From Doris montereyensis (Eukaryota; Mollusca; Gastropoda; Nudibranchia; Dorididae), in assembly GCA_037039925.1 (NCBI GenBank), contig JAXRKP010000268.1:114101-178100 (forward strand): a stretch of DNA of 64,000 nt. The letters run 5' to 3'. Every line of letters begins with the position of its first letter. Positions within the stretch are counted from its first letter, which is position 1. The position numbers were made by a program, and so were the translations under genes. The notes below the pieces were generated by a model that ran no database searches, was not told the DNA's origin, and saw only the letters and a program-made list of their open reading frames with translations. Of the stretch, positions 1 through 13,900 are shown piece by piece.

Positions 1-438
1 AGGGTAAAATTTTTTTATTGTTTTTATCTACCATCGCCTACAAAATATTTTGTAAAAAAAAATTTATATGTCATATGGACATTTTTCTGCCATGAACTTG
101 TAGATAAATGATCGTTCTTATGCAAAGATCAGAAAATCAACCTTTTGGTCCAAAACTCGCCAGTCCGGGTGCCACCCCCCCCCCCCCCCCCCTCCCTCTC
201 TAAACACTAGAGTAGGCAACAATGTAGAAACGTCAGGAGGAGTAATAGATAAAGAAAGAGAGACAACTTCTCCAAATGGAGAGAGACTAATAGATTTTTG
301 CATAAAGAATATCATGAAAATAGCCAACACCTTTTTTTCCTCTAAGCATATCCACAAATATACAAGAGTAAATGAAGACTGGTGTGAAAAGTCAATGACA
401 GACTACAAAATAGTTAACAGCTCCCTTTTTACAGTACA

Positions 439-1760
439 TTGGATGCAAGAGTAATCAGAGGAGCTGAAATATTTAGGGATCATCACTTAGTGATTGCCAA
501 AATGAGATTACTGGCTGAAGAAAACAAACAGAAAAGGGAGGATAAGAAAGCTACTACACTTAAAATAGAGGAACTAAATAAACCAATAGTAAAACAGATA
601 TACCAATCTAGGATAAAAAGATTTATCAGTGAAAGGCAGATGGATCTGAATGATAGCACAATAGAAGAAAAGTGGCAAATGCATAAAGAAACACTCCTCA
701 GTTATACTGAAGAGGTCTGTGGTAGGAAACAAATTAAAGGAGATAGGAAAAGAACAGCTTGGTGGAATGAGAATGTCAAGACTAAGATCAAAGAAATGAA
801 GGATGCCTGGAAGAGATACTTGCAAACAAAGAGACCAGAGGATAGGATAGATTATGTGAATAAAAGAACTATCGCCAAAGAGGAAGTGAAGAAAGCAAAA
901 CAGGAACAATGGGAAGAGTTTGGACAAAGACTTCAAGAAAACTATCAAGGAAGTCAAAAGCTGTTCTGTGGGGCAATGAGGACCATGAGAAAGACCAAAG
1001 CATACCCAATACGGCAAATTAAGAATGCCAAAGGAGAAATAGTGAAAGAAGACAGCGAAAATATTGGAAACATGGAGAAAGTATTTTCAACAAGTACATA
1101 ATCCCTCTAGAACATATGAAACAAGGAGTAGAGATCAATTAGTAAGAGTAACAAGTAATCGAGGAGAGACAGCTGAAGATGTAGATATATCAATGAAAGA
1201 AATCCAAACAGCTATAAAAAAAGTGAAATTAGAAAAGACCCCAGGAGCAGATCAAGATTATCCAGAAATGATTAAAATCCAAGGGAGAGAGGCAGACAAA
1301 CTACTACATGCAATATGCCAACAAGCATGGAAGTCCAAAGAGGTGCCAGACAACTGGAAAAAGGGAACGGTAGTACGAATACATAAGAACGGATCAACTA
1401 TAAAATGCTCAAACTATAGAGGGATATCACTACTTAGCGTTCAGGAAAAGTGTATGCCAGGATACTGGAAATGAGACTAAGGAAAAGAGTAGAGGATCAG
1501 ATTGAAAAACATCAGAGTGGATTTAGACTAGGAAGAAGTGTACAAGACCATATATTTACAATTAGACAAATAATAGAAGAATTCCTTGAGAGAAACTTTG
1601 ACTTGCACCTGTGTTTTATTGACTTAGAAAAGGCATTTGATGCTGTCAGGAGGACGAACTATGACATTCCTTAAAAGAACACAATGTAGAGCAAAATTTA
1701 ACACAAGCCATTAAAAGTTTTTACAATAAACCAACATGTGCAGTGAGAGGCTAACCTGAA
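439..1760 (+). pseudogene. RTE-like LINE relic, copy 1 (linker and N-terminal half of RT)
   Basis: Three overlapping reading frames (439-1101, 1064-1474, 1450-1674) read as one decayed non-LTR retrotransposon polyprotein once frameshifts are allowed. Visible are a basic linker with 'AWWNENVKTKIKEMKDAWK', then RT blocks with 'EKTPGADQ', 'NWKKGTVVRIHKNGS', 'NYRGISLLS', 'HQSGFRLGRSVQDHIF' and 'CFIDLEKAFDAVRR'. These are the early fingers and palm motifs of LINE reverse transcriptases. The copy stops before the YADD catalytic box, at about 1740-1760. No endonuclease domain is visible upstream. The clade is assigned by pattern memory as RTE-like; a CR1- or R1-type element is not excluded. It cannot be active. 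Confidence 0.85.
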
Positions 1761-2007
1761 ATGCTGTAAACCACATGAGCCAGTCTAGACGGTAGTGGTA
1801 CGGTGAAATAAGGCACGGCCTACGCTTCATGTCCCCAGGCTTGCATTTGAATTCGTACTCCTCCCACACAGTCTCTGGAGAATAGGGTCGTCGCTGGACG
1901 TCCCTTGGAAGATGACCTCAGTTCTCTTTTTCGTAACACTGAAAACAAAAATTAAAAAATTAAAAAAATTCAAATCTTTTTAAAATTGATAAGATGATCG
2001 TTTTTGA

Positions 2008-2312
2008 TTTGATTCGATTTTACCCACATTCACTACAAAGGTGGTCTCTGTGTTTTTTGGTGGGATTCTAAATTTTACCCCAACTGCCCCTTAAACAGCC
2101 AAAGGGATCTTTAACGTGCGCAGAGTGTCATGATACGCGCATGGGATCTTGTGTTTTATCCTCTGTCCCCAATGGGACTAGGTGTCGATCCACCTGCCTC
2201 CTGGACCAGATGGTGGGTGAAAGAAAAAAATCGATAAAATTTTTCAACCTGTCAGGCACAAACCCACTTTCTTTTGATCGAGAGGCCGACACCTTGCCTC
2301 TGAACCAAAGAG
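2008..2312 (-). repeat. SINE-A copy (tRNA-like head, minus orientation)
   Basis: Member of a dispersed family of about 310 bp seen at least ten times in the window. In the minus orientation it has a tRNA-like head ('GGTCCAGAGGC' A-box-like, 'GGTTCG' B-box-like), a body with 'AAAGATCCCTTGGCTGTTTA', and a tail of (ATCAA)n. This copy is nearly full length. Confidence 0.75.
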
Positions 2313-2589
2313 TCCACGATAAGATGATTGAGGATGAGAGCAAAGGAAGGAGAACTATGTTGTCTTCTTGCACATGTTGGCATTTCAAAAGTATGTAGGA
2401 AAAGATTTACATGAATGCAATAGCTGCATTCTTTATAGGAAAGAAGACAAAAAAGCAAATGCCCTGAATAATAACTGTGAACAGTTTGCTTTCTTTTTCT
2501 TTTCTTCTTTCTTATTTTCTTCCTTTTAAATTTTTTTCATTTCCTTCTTTTGTTGTTGTTGAGCTGATAAGTTCTCATTTGCTTGTTTC

Positions 2590-3110
2590 ATCGTAGCAAC
2601 TATTTACCCACTCCACCACATGTTGTAATCTCAAGGTCATCGAAGAGAACACAGTCAGACACATAATTAGACGTGAAATAATGACAGGAAGACGTAGGTC
2701 CTACTGGTAGCATCCCTAGCTGCCCTCTGTAATTCCATACAGTTATTGTCAGAACGATCGTGTTCGATTAGAATTTATCAGGTCAATCATATGCTGTGAT
2801 CTCTGGGTGAATTGAGACGAAACAGTAAGATGAAAGAAAGATGTAAAGGAAGAGGGGAAAGGCAAGACATAAGAAGTAGGACCTACCAGCCCCATCCACG
2901 AACCGCCCACTTTAAGGATGATTGGTTTTTTTGTTTTGTTTTTTTTTGGTTGTTTCTTTGAAATTTACCCTGTCCACCATTGAGGTGATCTCAGGGTGAA
3001 TTAAGAGGAAACAACAAGATGAAAGAGAAGTGAAAGAAGGAGTAAAGGAAAGAGGAAGTGAAAGAAGGAGTAAAGGAAAAGAAATAGAACCTACCAGTAG
3101 CCCTAAGACA
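2590..3110. repeat. Three tandem copies of a ~150-bp dispersed repeat
   Basis: Copies start near 2595, 2765 and 2940. Each holds 'GGTGATCTCAGGGTGAATT'-like sequence, then a purine-rich stretch (AAAGAAGGAGTAAAGGAA) and 'CCTACCAG'. Related single copies are at about 11,555-11,700 (same orientation) and 25,790-25,905 (reverse). The origin was not recognised. Confidence 0.5.
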
Positions 3111-3114
3111 GAAG

Positions 3115-4570
3115 GCATGGCTACACACAGCAGAATATCTATACACAGTAGAATATCTATACACAGTAGAATATCTATACACAGTAGAACTATCAGAAGA
3201 ATATCTACACAGTAGAATATCTATACACAGTAGAACATCTATACACATTAGAATATCACAGAATATCTATACACAGTAGAATATCTATACACATTAGTAG
3301 AATATCTATACACAGTAGAATATCTATACACAGTAGCACATCTATACACATTAGTACAGAAGAATATCTAAACACAGTAGAATATCTATACACAGTAGAA
3401 TATCTATACACAGTAGAACATCTATACACAGTAGAATATCTATACACATTAGTACAGAAGAATATCTATACACAGTAGAATATCTATACACAGTAGAATA
3501 TCTACACACAGTAAAATATCTATACACAATAGAACATCTATACACATTAGTACAGAAGAATATCTATACACAGTAGAATATCTATACACAGTAGAATATC
3601 TATACACAGTAGAACATCTATACACAGTAGAATATCTATATACAGTAGAATATCGATACACAGTAGAATATCTATACACAGGAGTACATCTACACACAGT
3701 AGAATATCTATACACAGTAGAACATCTATACACAGTAGAATATCTAGACACAGTAGAATATCTATACACAGTAGAATATCTATACACAGAATATCTATAC
3801 ACAGTAGAATATCTATACACAGTAGAATATCTACACACAGTAGAATATCTACACACAGTAGAATATCTATACACAGTAGAATATCTATATACAGTAGAAT
3901 ATCTATACACAGTAGAATATCTATACACAGTAGAATATCTATACACAGTAGAACATCTATACACAGTAGAATATCTACACACAGTAGAATATCTATATAA
4001 AGTAGAATATATACACAGTAGAATATCTATACACAGTAGAATATCTATACACAGTAGAATATCTATACACAGTAGAATATCTTATACACAGTAGAATATC
4101 TATACACAGTAGAATATCTATACACAGTAGAATATCTATACACAGTAGAATATCTACACACAGTAGAATATCTATATACAGTAGAATATCTACACGCAGT
4201 AGAATATCTACACACAGTAGAATATCTACACACAGTAGAATATCTATACACAGTAGAATATCTATACACAGTAGAACATCTATACACAGTAGAATATCTA
4301 CACACAGTAGAATATCTATATAAAGTAGAATATCGATACACAGTAGAATATCTATACACAGTAGAATATCTATACACAGTAGAACATCTACACGCAGTAG
4401 AATATCTATACACAGTAGAATATCTAAACACAGTAGAATATCTATACACAGTAGAATATCTACACACAGTAGAATATCTACACACAGTAGAATATCTATA
4501 CACAGTAGAACATCTACACGCAGTAGAATATCTACACACAGTAGAATCTCTACACACAGTAGAAAGAATG
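3115..4570. repeat. 18-bp minisatellite, about 80 units
   Basis: Tandem array of the unit AGAATATCTATACACAGT. Because 18 is a multiple of three, the minus strand stays open over long stretches and would read as a (YRYSTV)n hexapeptide. Sporadic changes (ATATAC, ACACAC, ACACGC, AACATC) and the insert 'ATTAGTACAGA', which recurs several times between 3290 and 3560, show higher-order structure. It lies just outside the last LMF1 exon seen here, probably in an LMF1 intron. Confidence 0.95.
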
Positions 4571-4597
4571 GCTATACACAATAAGTAGTAAAGTTCA

Positions 4598-4735
4598 TTC
4601 AAGGGCCATTAGGGCCCATAAAGCCTGAGCTTATCCCAGTCTCTATAGCGTGAAGGAACAGGTGATAAAAATCACCTCCTGGACAGGACGCAGGTTTTTA
4701 CTCTGTAAGAAGAAATGGAAGAAAAAAGAAGACAG
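4598..4735 (-). repeat. SINE-B copy, 3' part only
   Basis: Matches the body and tail of the second tRNA-derived family (full copies at 10,232-10,550 and 15,949-16,262). It shares 'GAGCTTATCCCAGT', 'GTGATAAAAATCACCTCCTGGACAGGACGC' in pieces, and 'GGTTTTTACTC'. The tRNA-like head is missing. Confidence 0.7.
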
Positions 4736-4765
4736 AATTTGATTTACTAGGGCATGACCACCCAC

Positions 4766-4915
4766 CTGCCAAAAGCACCATAGGTGTTGACTAGCCGCAG
4801 CGGATCAAAGGAAGAGTTCATAGCTTGATGCTTGGAGAACAGGTTTTGAATCACCGGGATGCTCAGGTAGGCTATCAGGATACCGACGCATGTCCAACAC
4901 TGCTTATGTACCTGT
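4766..4915 (-). CDS. LMF1: LMF1 exon (last one in window)
   Basis: Reads 'QCWTCVGILIAYLSIPV', 'LFSKHQAMNSSFDPL' and 'LRLVNTYGAFG' and ends at GGCAG|GTGGGT. The acceptor is TTTTCAG|ACAGG. Its phase does not match the preceding exon (one base short), although the overall spacing matches the family. This suggests another single-base indel. Confidence 0.9.
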
Positions 4916-7900
4916 CTGAAAAGGAAAGTCAGGTCGGTGGTGAAAACCAAAAACAAAATTATTTTCATAATGAAATACGTTTGCACCATGTGAACACATT
5001 TCACGTAAGCTGTGCCTGTATTTGTCATGTCTCATTTTAGTCCTTCAATACAAAAGAATAGGGAAGAACAAGGAACACAAACAATGAAATATAGGCATAG
5101 AAAAATACAGAGAAAAAAAAACATTTATATGTATATAATTCTGAGTTGGTCGTTCTTTGTCCAGAGAAGGCTCTCTGTTGCCAGGCCACTAAGAGTAACC
5201 ATATTTTGAACGTAGGTTCTAAATGATCGCAAAATTGTTTTCGTTCGAGGAATGCTTCTCATAAAAGCGAATTTAATAATTTCAGTAGAATTTTCATTTA
5301 CCTGTCGTCATTTTGAGCAGGTTTTGTAATCAAAATGTTGGGAAAGTACTGTTCGCACCTACCTGTGTAAGCTCAATATCGTAATACTAACCCGATCTAA
5401 TAATCGTACTTGGTATCACCCAGGGTGTAACATGCTTGTATATTTAAAACAGACTTGACTGAAAAAGATTTGTTTGCCTGCAATCGAGGAAACGTCTTAT
5501 TGTTATTTAATTTAGTTCACCTATATCCAAATTACTTTAATGTTGAGTACTGATGCAATCTAATTGTCGTGCCTGATATTCCCTGCACCCAGTACAGTTA
5601 ATAAACAGTCAAACTTCAAAGGACCCAGCTTTACAACATAGATAAATAATAATCCACCACTGTCTCCGGGCATGCTTGTACAACGATAACGAAAAACAGA
5701 CATACAAAGATAATGAGAAAAACAGACATACAAAGATAACAAGAAGAAAAAAGACATACAAAGATACAGAGTAAAAACAGACATACAAAGAGATAAGAAC
5801 AAAAAGAGACATACAAAAGATAACGAGAACAACAGGCATACAAAGACAACGAGAAAAAAGAGATGTACAACGATAAAAAGTAAAACAGACATACAAGGAT
5901 AAGAACAAAACAGACATACAAAGATAATGAGAACAAAAGGCATACAAAGATAACGAGAAAAACAAACATACAAAGATGAGAAAACAAATGAGAAAAACAG
6001 ACATACAAAGATAACGACACAAACAAACATTCAAAAATAAAGAGAAAACAAACGAGAAAAAACAGACACATAAAGATAATGAGAAAAACAAACATACAAA
6101 GATAAAGAAAAACAAACATACAAAGATATTAAAGAGAAAACAGGCATACAAAGATAAAATGAAGGCAAACCAACTTTACATTATTTATCCTCCAGCTTGC
6201 CATTTCATTGCTAGTCCTTCTCCACTCTTTAGGGAGCATACATGTACAGCTGCCTATTAGGTGCTTCATACAACTACTCTGCCAAGATCCTTCTCCACCT
6301 ATCGTTGGGTACTTAGTCATAGCCGAGTCAAGTGAGGAAAACAGAGTGAAGCACCTTTCCTAAAACAACATCTTGAATAAAAAAAAAAAAGAAGAAAACC
6401 TTGGGTCGGCCAAGGTTTGAAACAGGTGTCTTTGTGATGACCCAATTCACAGCACTACTGATGATGGCCCAATCCCTCCTAGTCATAGTCAACGTTGTAG
6501 CATAGCAATCATCCCATGCAGTGGCCCTGAGATTACCGTCATTGTGGACAGGGTTACTTCAAAGAAACAAATCCCACACAGCGGAGACCTCTAAAGTCAA
6601 CATGAAAAGAGAGCATTCCTCTGGTAGTTTAATTGATTGGTCGTGGGCTTATTTTTCATGGCGAGCGATGTTCAATTCTGTTGACGCCCAAAGATTTTTT
6701 TCCGGCTTTTTCCTTTGTATTTGTCATGTTATTATTCCTTCGGGGCTTTAATATCATTTCCCGCCATTCATCACAAAGACGATTTTTCTCACTACATATT
6801 TAAAAAAATGATTGTTGCGTTTTATATGAAACCAAATTTAAATCAGCCCTAGGTATCACAGAACGCAAATATGACCTAATATACTTTCGACCTAAGGCAT
6901 CATAGAACGCAAATATGACCTAATATACTTTCGACCTAAGGCATCACAGAACGCAGACTTAGGGCAAAAGGATAGCCAGCAAGCATCTTGAGGGCATTCT
7001 TACTTGGGGTAACATGGGGTGATTTCTCATTCGATTTGACGATGGCGTGGACTTTCTGCACTTTTGCAGAGGCGCCGGTCTTTCTGAATATCCATTCCAA
7101 GCTGGCGTCATCAAAGCAGGCCAAGCTCGGGAGAATGGTGAGCCAGTTCAAGAAGCTTAGATTTCCACTCATGATGAGCACCACCTTCAAACAAGAGTGG
7201 GAAATGAACGTTTATTAGAAATTATTGGTCAATGCATTACTAGGGCGTCTTCAAACCACTAAAAGCATACATGTGTCAATTCGATCATAACTTATCCTAC
7301 AAAATTGAATATCCATACAGTGATATTATTTTTCAACAAACTCTTCAGCAAACACATGGATGGAATATCTTTTCTTTTTAAAAATTATTATTGAAATAGA
7401 TTAATGCATTGTCAATTTGCTAATTTATGTTTAAATCACTAAAAATATACATGTCAATTTGATGCTAATTTATGATACATAATTGAATATCCATATGAGG
7501 ATAATCAAGTACGATTATTAGATTGAGTCAGAACTGATACTGAAATTACTTGGATTGGTGTGGGCTGGACTATACAACTTTTTAATTACAAACCTTTCAA
7601 TTACAAACCTTTTAATTATAAACCTTTTAATTATAAACCTTTTAATTACAAACCTTTAATTATAAACCTTTTAATTATAAACCTTTTAATTTAAATTAAT
7701 TCTAAACCTTTAATTTAAATTAAAAAACAAACCTTTCAATTATTTTAATTACAAACCTTTTAATTATAAACTTTTTAATTATAAACTTTTAATTATAAAC
7801 CTTTTAATTTAAAATTATAAACCTTTTAATTATAAACTTTTTAATTATAAATCTTTTAATTATAAACTTTTTAATTTAAACCTTTTAAGGGGGCGTCCGG

Positions 7901-10900
7901 GTGAGCTGTAACAGCGTTTAGTAGAGTCTTGGGCTCACAATACCTATTTTCCAAATCCACTCTAGAATGCTACTTCAACATCTTTAGAATCGAGTACATC
8001 AGTTGATTTTTTTTATATAAAGCCTGAAAAGGTACTAATTCTATGGCAAATTTTAATATGGCTGTATCATTTTGAAGAAAGTTGAATTTTCAAACCCGTT
8101 TTTTTCTCAAAATATGTGATTTCTAGCATACAACGTTTTTAAAATCTTAAAATCTCAGAAAGTATTCATGCCAGAGTGTTGAAATTTGGTACACAGCTAG
8201 ACTAGTATTTGTTATTGGGAACTAGAGATTTTCACTGATTTATTTTGATTTTCATATCTTTTGTGCACCTTTAAAATCAAAATATTAAATTTATAAATAG
8301 TTATTTTTTAATAAAATACTGATTTTTTAAGCACATTTAAAAACAGCTGAGATAAATTAAATATATCTTACTCCTTATTTAAGGGTTTAAAGAATATGTC
8401 TGAAAAAGAATTTTATAATACTTTTTGAGATTTTAAGATTTTAAATTTGGCATCAAAATTCAACATGGCCGCCGTTATCATTATTTTTCCCAAAATTTTT
8501 TACATTTACATAGTAACTTAGATACAAGCAACACATTGGCAGGACAAAATTAGCCAAAAAATGCATTAGGGGAAAAAAGTGAAAATTCAGTTTAATTATA
8601 AATCTTTTAATTACAACCTTTTTAATTATTTTTCTTTCTTTCTTTATCAGTTCCCATTCTACCTTTCGGTGTATGGGTTCAGATGCCCGAGATCATCTTT
8701 CTCCCGGATGCCTTGTCCTGGCATTTTCTGTTTCCTTTCAAAAAAGTTAAATTTCTATGCTTCAATGCCTCTTTTATATCTTCTTCCCACTTTTTCCTAG
8801 GTCTGCCTTTTGGTCTTTTACCTTGGGCTTTAGCACTGTATACTGATTTAACTATTCTATTGTCATTCATTCTGTTTACATGCCCAAACCATCTCAATTG
8901 ATTTGCTTCTATCTTAGTTTGTATGCCATCTGTTTTGGTTTAAATCTCTTATTGTTGTGTTTCTGATTTTGTTTCTTTTAGTTTTCCTCTACTACTCTTC
9001 TTAGATATTTCATTTCAGCTGACTGTACTCTACTGTATACTCTACTGTCTAAGGTCCAGGTTTCGCTGCAATAGAGGAGAGTAGGACAATAAACTGTGCT
9101 GTATACTGCTATTTTGGTTTTTGTTGACAATTCTTGTTTACCTACAAATGCCTTTCCTAGATGGTTATATATTGCACTTGCCTTTTTTGATTCTCTGGCT
9201 GATTTCTTCTCTTAGTTTTCCCTCTGAGTTAATCATTACTTCTGGGTAATTGTAACTTTGAACTTGTTCTAAATTTTCCCTACACAATTTAAGAATTTGT
9301 GTTTTAGCTTCCCTAGTTACTAGCATTGTTTTGGTTTTCTTTGCATTTACTCTCATTCCTCTTTCATTTAGTTCATTGTTCATAATGTTGATATTCGACT
9401 GAAGGTCACTTTCTAATTTTCCAAACAGAACTAAATCATTGGCAAATGAAAGCATTGATACATTTACTGGTTTGAGCTTCCACATACCTACATTCATTTT
9501 CTTCATTTTTGAGGATGCCTTTGCGACTGAATCCATAAATGTGATAAACAAAAGAGGACTTAGGATACAACCCTGTTTTTTTACCCTATATCTACATCAA
9601 ATTCTGCAGATATGTTTCCAGCTACTCTCACTGCACAAAACTTTAATGGCTTCTATTAAATTTTGCTCTACATTGTGTTCTTTTAAGGAATGCCATAGTT
9701 CGTCCCTCCTCACAGTGTCAAATGCCTTTTCTAAGTCAATAAAACACAGGTGCAGGTCAATGTTTCTCTTAAGGAATTTTTCTATTATTTGTCTAATTGT
9801 AAATATGTTGTCTATATACAATAAAGATGAGCTGTTCTGTATGTCTTATGCCTCCAGAATTCTGTCAGATCCTTCAGAAACGATGGTATTTGAGAAAAAA
9901 AATAAAAACAAGAAACAGTCACTCTTTGAGCAGAAATTAAAAAGTACACAGTTAAAAAAAATTTAAACAACACAAAAGAGAGGATCTCGTAATAAAAGAT
10001 GAATTCTACCTGAAATAGAATTTGGATACCTCCTCCGATCATGGCAAACTTCCGAGACAGCAATAGCAAGGAGGAGCAACCAGTTCAATGAAATGGTTTG
10101 CGAGGACCTCAAACTTGTGCATGATTTCTGGAGATTGGTGCATGTAGTAGCTCAATGGATTTGGCACCGGCTGGGTCTGAAAAGCTAACATAAAAATTCT
10201 TTGTCGTTACAAGGAAAATTAGTGCTAGATCTATATTAAGTAAAGTTCTTGTAAAGCTGTTAAGGCATATAGAGCCAGACCTTATCGCAATTTCTGTAAC
10301 GTGAAGCGGAACAAATGATTATAAACACCTCCTGGACAGGACGCTAGTCTTATGCAGGTTTTTACTTTCAAGTTAGTGCTTAAACCCATTTGCACTTAGG
10401 TCGAATATGGAAATGTGTTTTATGTGTCTTTCCCAAGGAACACAATATTGGACCTAGCTTTTCTAGGAAGAATTCAAACGTAAGGCTTCATGATCCCAAG
10501 TTTAGCAGCCTAACCACTCCGCCAATGATACTACCGTGTGCAACATGTGCTTTAATGGAACAAAGTTTAATTCCTTTTTGAACACTGTGAGACGAATGAA
10601 AATCAGAAAAACTTTTTAAATGCTCACTGAAATTATTCAGCAAATAAAATGCTATTGTCTGCAAACCATTGCCTTGCCATGAAAAGAGAGGGCACCAACA
10701 GAACGAAACCTGCCACCTCCACGTCAGCACCCATTGCCTTGCCATGAAAAGAGAGGGCACCAATGGGACAAAAGCTGTGACCTCCACGTCGACACCCATT
10801 GCCTTGCCATGAAAACAGAGGGCACCAATGGAACGAAACATGCCACCTGCATCGCCGGCACCCATTGCCTTGCCATGAAAAGAGAGCGCACCAATGGAAC

Positions 10901-13900
10901 GAAACCTGTGACCTCCATGTCAGCACCCATTGCCTTGCCATGAAAAGAGATGGCACCGATGGAACGAAACCTGTGACCTCCATGTCGACACCCATTGCCT
11001 TGCCATGAAAAGAGAGGGCATCAATGGAATTAAATCTGCAACCTCCACGTCGGCACCCATCGCTGTGCCATGAAAAGAGAACCTACTCGATCCCATTGGT
11101 GCCCAGAGATTTTTTTTTTCTCTGTCTATTCCTTTGTTCCTACAGGGCTTCAATATTATCCCATGTCATTATTCATCACTTTCCACATGTCCCATGTCTC
11201 AGTGTTTGTCTTTTCAAATATATCATCAATAACAAACTGGTTACGTTGCAAACATATAACTTAAGCGCTCAAAATTTGAAAAAACCTGTCTTTGACGTAA
11301 TATGTTCCCATAGTTTACCTCATAGTGATAGTTCATGCAGGTCAAGTCTCTCCAACACTTGTCTCCCTGATTTTTATGAGACCCTGGAGAACAAAAACAA
11401 ACTGATGAAAAGACTTTCTGAAAAAAAAACCCAGCAACCCAAAAAATCAAAATCCCCCCCAATGCAAAATTCAGAAGATACAAAATAGAAAACAGAAACA
11501 AAACATGCGCCATGCATGACTTGAATATTAACTTTCACATGACCGAACTGTGCACCGATTGGGAATTGTTTTTGTTTTGTTTCATTAAAATTTAACATGT
11601 CCACGAAGGCTGGTGATCTCAGGATGAATTGAAAGCAAACAGCAAGATGAAAAACATGAAAAGGCAAAAATAAAGAAGAAGAAACTATCAGTAGGACAAG
11701 GCAATAATTGTCAACGGGCTATTTCAGAGTAATAATAATATATCTCCCAACAATAAATCTATGTCAGCACAGTTCTATGACAGTAAAAGAGTGACCCTTG
11801 AGCCAACATAATTCACATCAAGTGGTTACATTTTTTAAACCATTCAGTAGGTGGATCAGACTTTTTGATTAAAATTTTCCACTTTGTTAAAATGTGTTAA
11901 AAAAGAAGGATGTTTACCCTCATGTAGATGAATGGGATGAAATAATCAAACAATTTGACCCCAAAAAAAGAAAAGATTTTTTCTAATCAGAACAAAGCAC
12001 AGAGTGACTTACACTGCAGCTGTTTTTCTCTATTTCATAAAACAAACAAACAAACAAACTAAGTATTAAAAATGTATTGCCATGACGACAAACATGTAAT
12101 TCCGCACTTACAGCTCCAATCATAATGCGAAATATAAGCCAGCGGTACGCAAAGATGATGATGAAGGACGGTGGTGTTGCTTTGGGTAGAGAAGACAAAG
12201 ACAGCATCGGACACAGAAAAATAGTCAGGAATCCAGTCTCTAAAATCTGACTCTCCCAGCCTGCAATATATAATACCATCACAATATTTTCCATAAACAG
12301 AAACACCAAACATGACATTTTTCATAAACAGAAACAGAAAAGTACATGTATGTAAAATCGTATATAAGCACATCGACTGAATCAACTGAAACACAATAGC
12401 ACCGAGATTTACGTGAGGTATAAAAGGAAGGATTGAAGGCTAAAATGGATTTTGCAAGTTAAAAAGCGTTAAAAAATCTAATTTACACAAATAGCTGTAG
12501 CATTTGGTAAGAGAAGAATCTTGTGAGAGAAAATGTGATTTATAAATTAATCAATTTCGCATCCATTGAGACAAAATAAATTCTGACATAATTGTTAAAT
12601 CAGATAAGATATTTATTCAAACCTGAAACATATCATTTGCATATAATTCTCGTCATTCATCCGATTAAAAAACTTATTATGGTTCTCTATTTGTTTTGTT
12701 TCAGTAGATATACAATGTTAAAACAATATAGCTGCCAACCTTTTCAACTCGAAAAACAGACTTTGAACGTGCAAACAAATTGTAACATGCAAGACGACCC
12801 ATATTATTTTGGAAAACATTGATAATTCAACTTGAATCATTGATACCTCGATACCCTTTACTTTAAAAGGCAAATAACAAAAATCGCTGGCCTTTCTGGC
12901 AAAATGCAACAGTATTTTTGCGAACTCACAATGGCATCTCCAGACTTTCGCCCCAATATCTCGGAGTCTCTGCCATTAAGGGGGAGGGGGGGTAGGGGGG
13001 GGGGTAGGGCGCGGTCCTGGAGTGAAATTTTCCCCCGTTTGTTCCTATAAATTTAACTTATGTATAGGTGTAATGGGCATGGTATACTGAGTTGACATAT
13101 GTCGTTGTTTTTCTGACGCTTCTGGTTGCCATGGAAATGGTTGCCATCTTGATTTTAACCCCAAATTTCACCAGGTTCAATTTTTCAACAGATTTCTTTT
13201 AAAACTTGGTACACATCTTATTTGATACAATATCTAAATTTGATCAGATCGGATTTTTGTTTCAATAGTAAGTTTTGATCTTATGAATTTTTGAAAATAG
13301 CATATGAGAACCAAAAATATACAAAACTATTGTACAACAAATTCAATTCGTCCAAAACTATAATACATATAAAAAAAGCATCTGATAATTTCTTTGTTTT
13401 CCCCCACTCATCATTCATACCAAATTTCATGAAGATACGTTGAGAAATACATTTTTTGAGAAAATCCTATTTTTTCTCTTATTTTCTGTAGTGTTATTTG
13501 AATATATTTTCTCCTATAAACCTAAGAAAAGAGTAGAATAATACTTGAAACATCATAAAACCTTATGGGGCTCTCAACTTCTTCTTATTATTGACACTGT
13601 TTCAAGTGCACCGGCACCTTTTTACTCATTTGAGATGGTGCCTTTGATAATAGCTGCGCAGAACGTGTTCCGTATTTTCCGGATGATCTAAGGCAATATT
13701 CATAATAGACCTTCAAATAAGTTTGCTTTGGATAGCGTTTATTGTACGATCAAAATGAGTACCAACTTGCCATATTTTAGATAATATTTCTGGCTTTATC
13801 ATATAATAGCTGTGTTGAAAGATAGGCCTGTATCGTTTCTAAAACATTTGTATAAATTCAAAGAATCGACACTGAGTTTCTTTTATGATATCATTATGAC

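Noticed and set aside
3115..4570. CRISPR-like or protein-coding reading of the 18-bp array
   Set aside because: There are no unique spacers; units are directly adjacent. Open frames follow from a stop-free 18-bp unit.
1..4700. Remaining C-terminal LMF1 exons
   Set aside because: Looked for the family's C-terminal 'YRLDWLMWF'-type block on the minus strand and saw nothing; the exons probably lie beyond the window.
5560..6151. Three overlapping hydrophobic frames of 156-180 codons
   Set aside because: All three frames of one minisatellite; no conservation signal.
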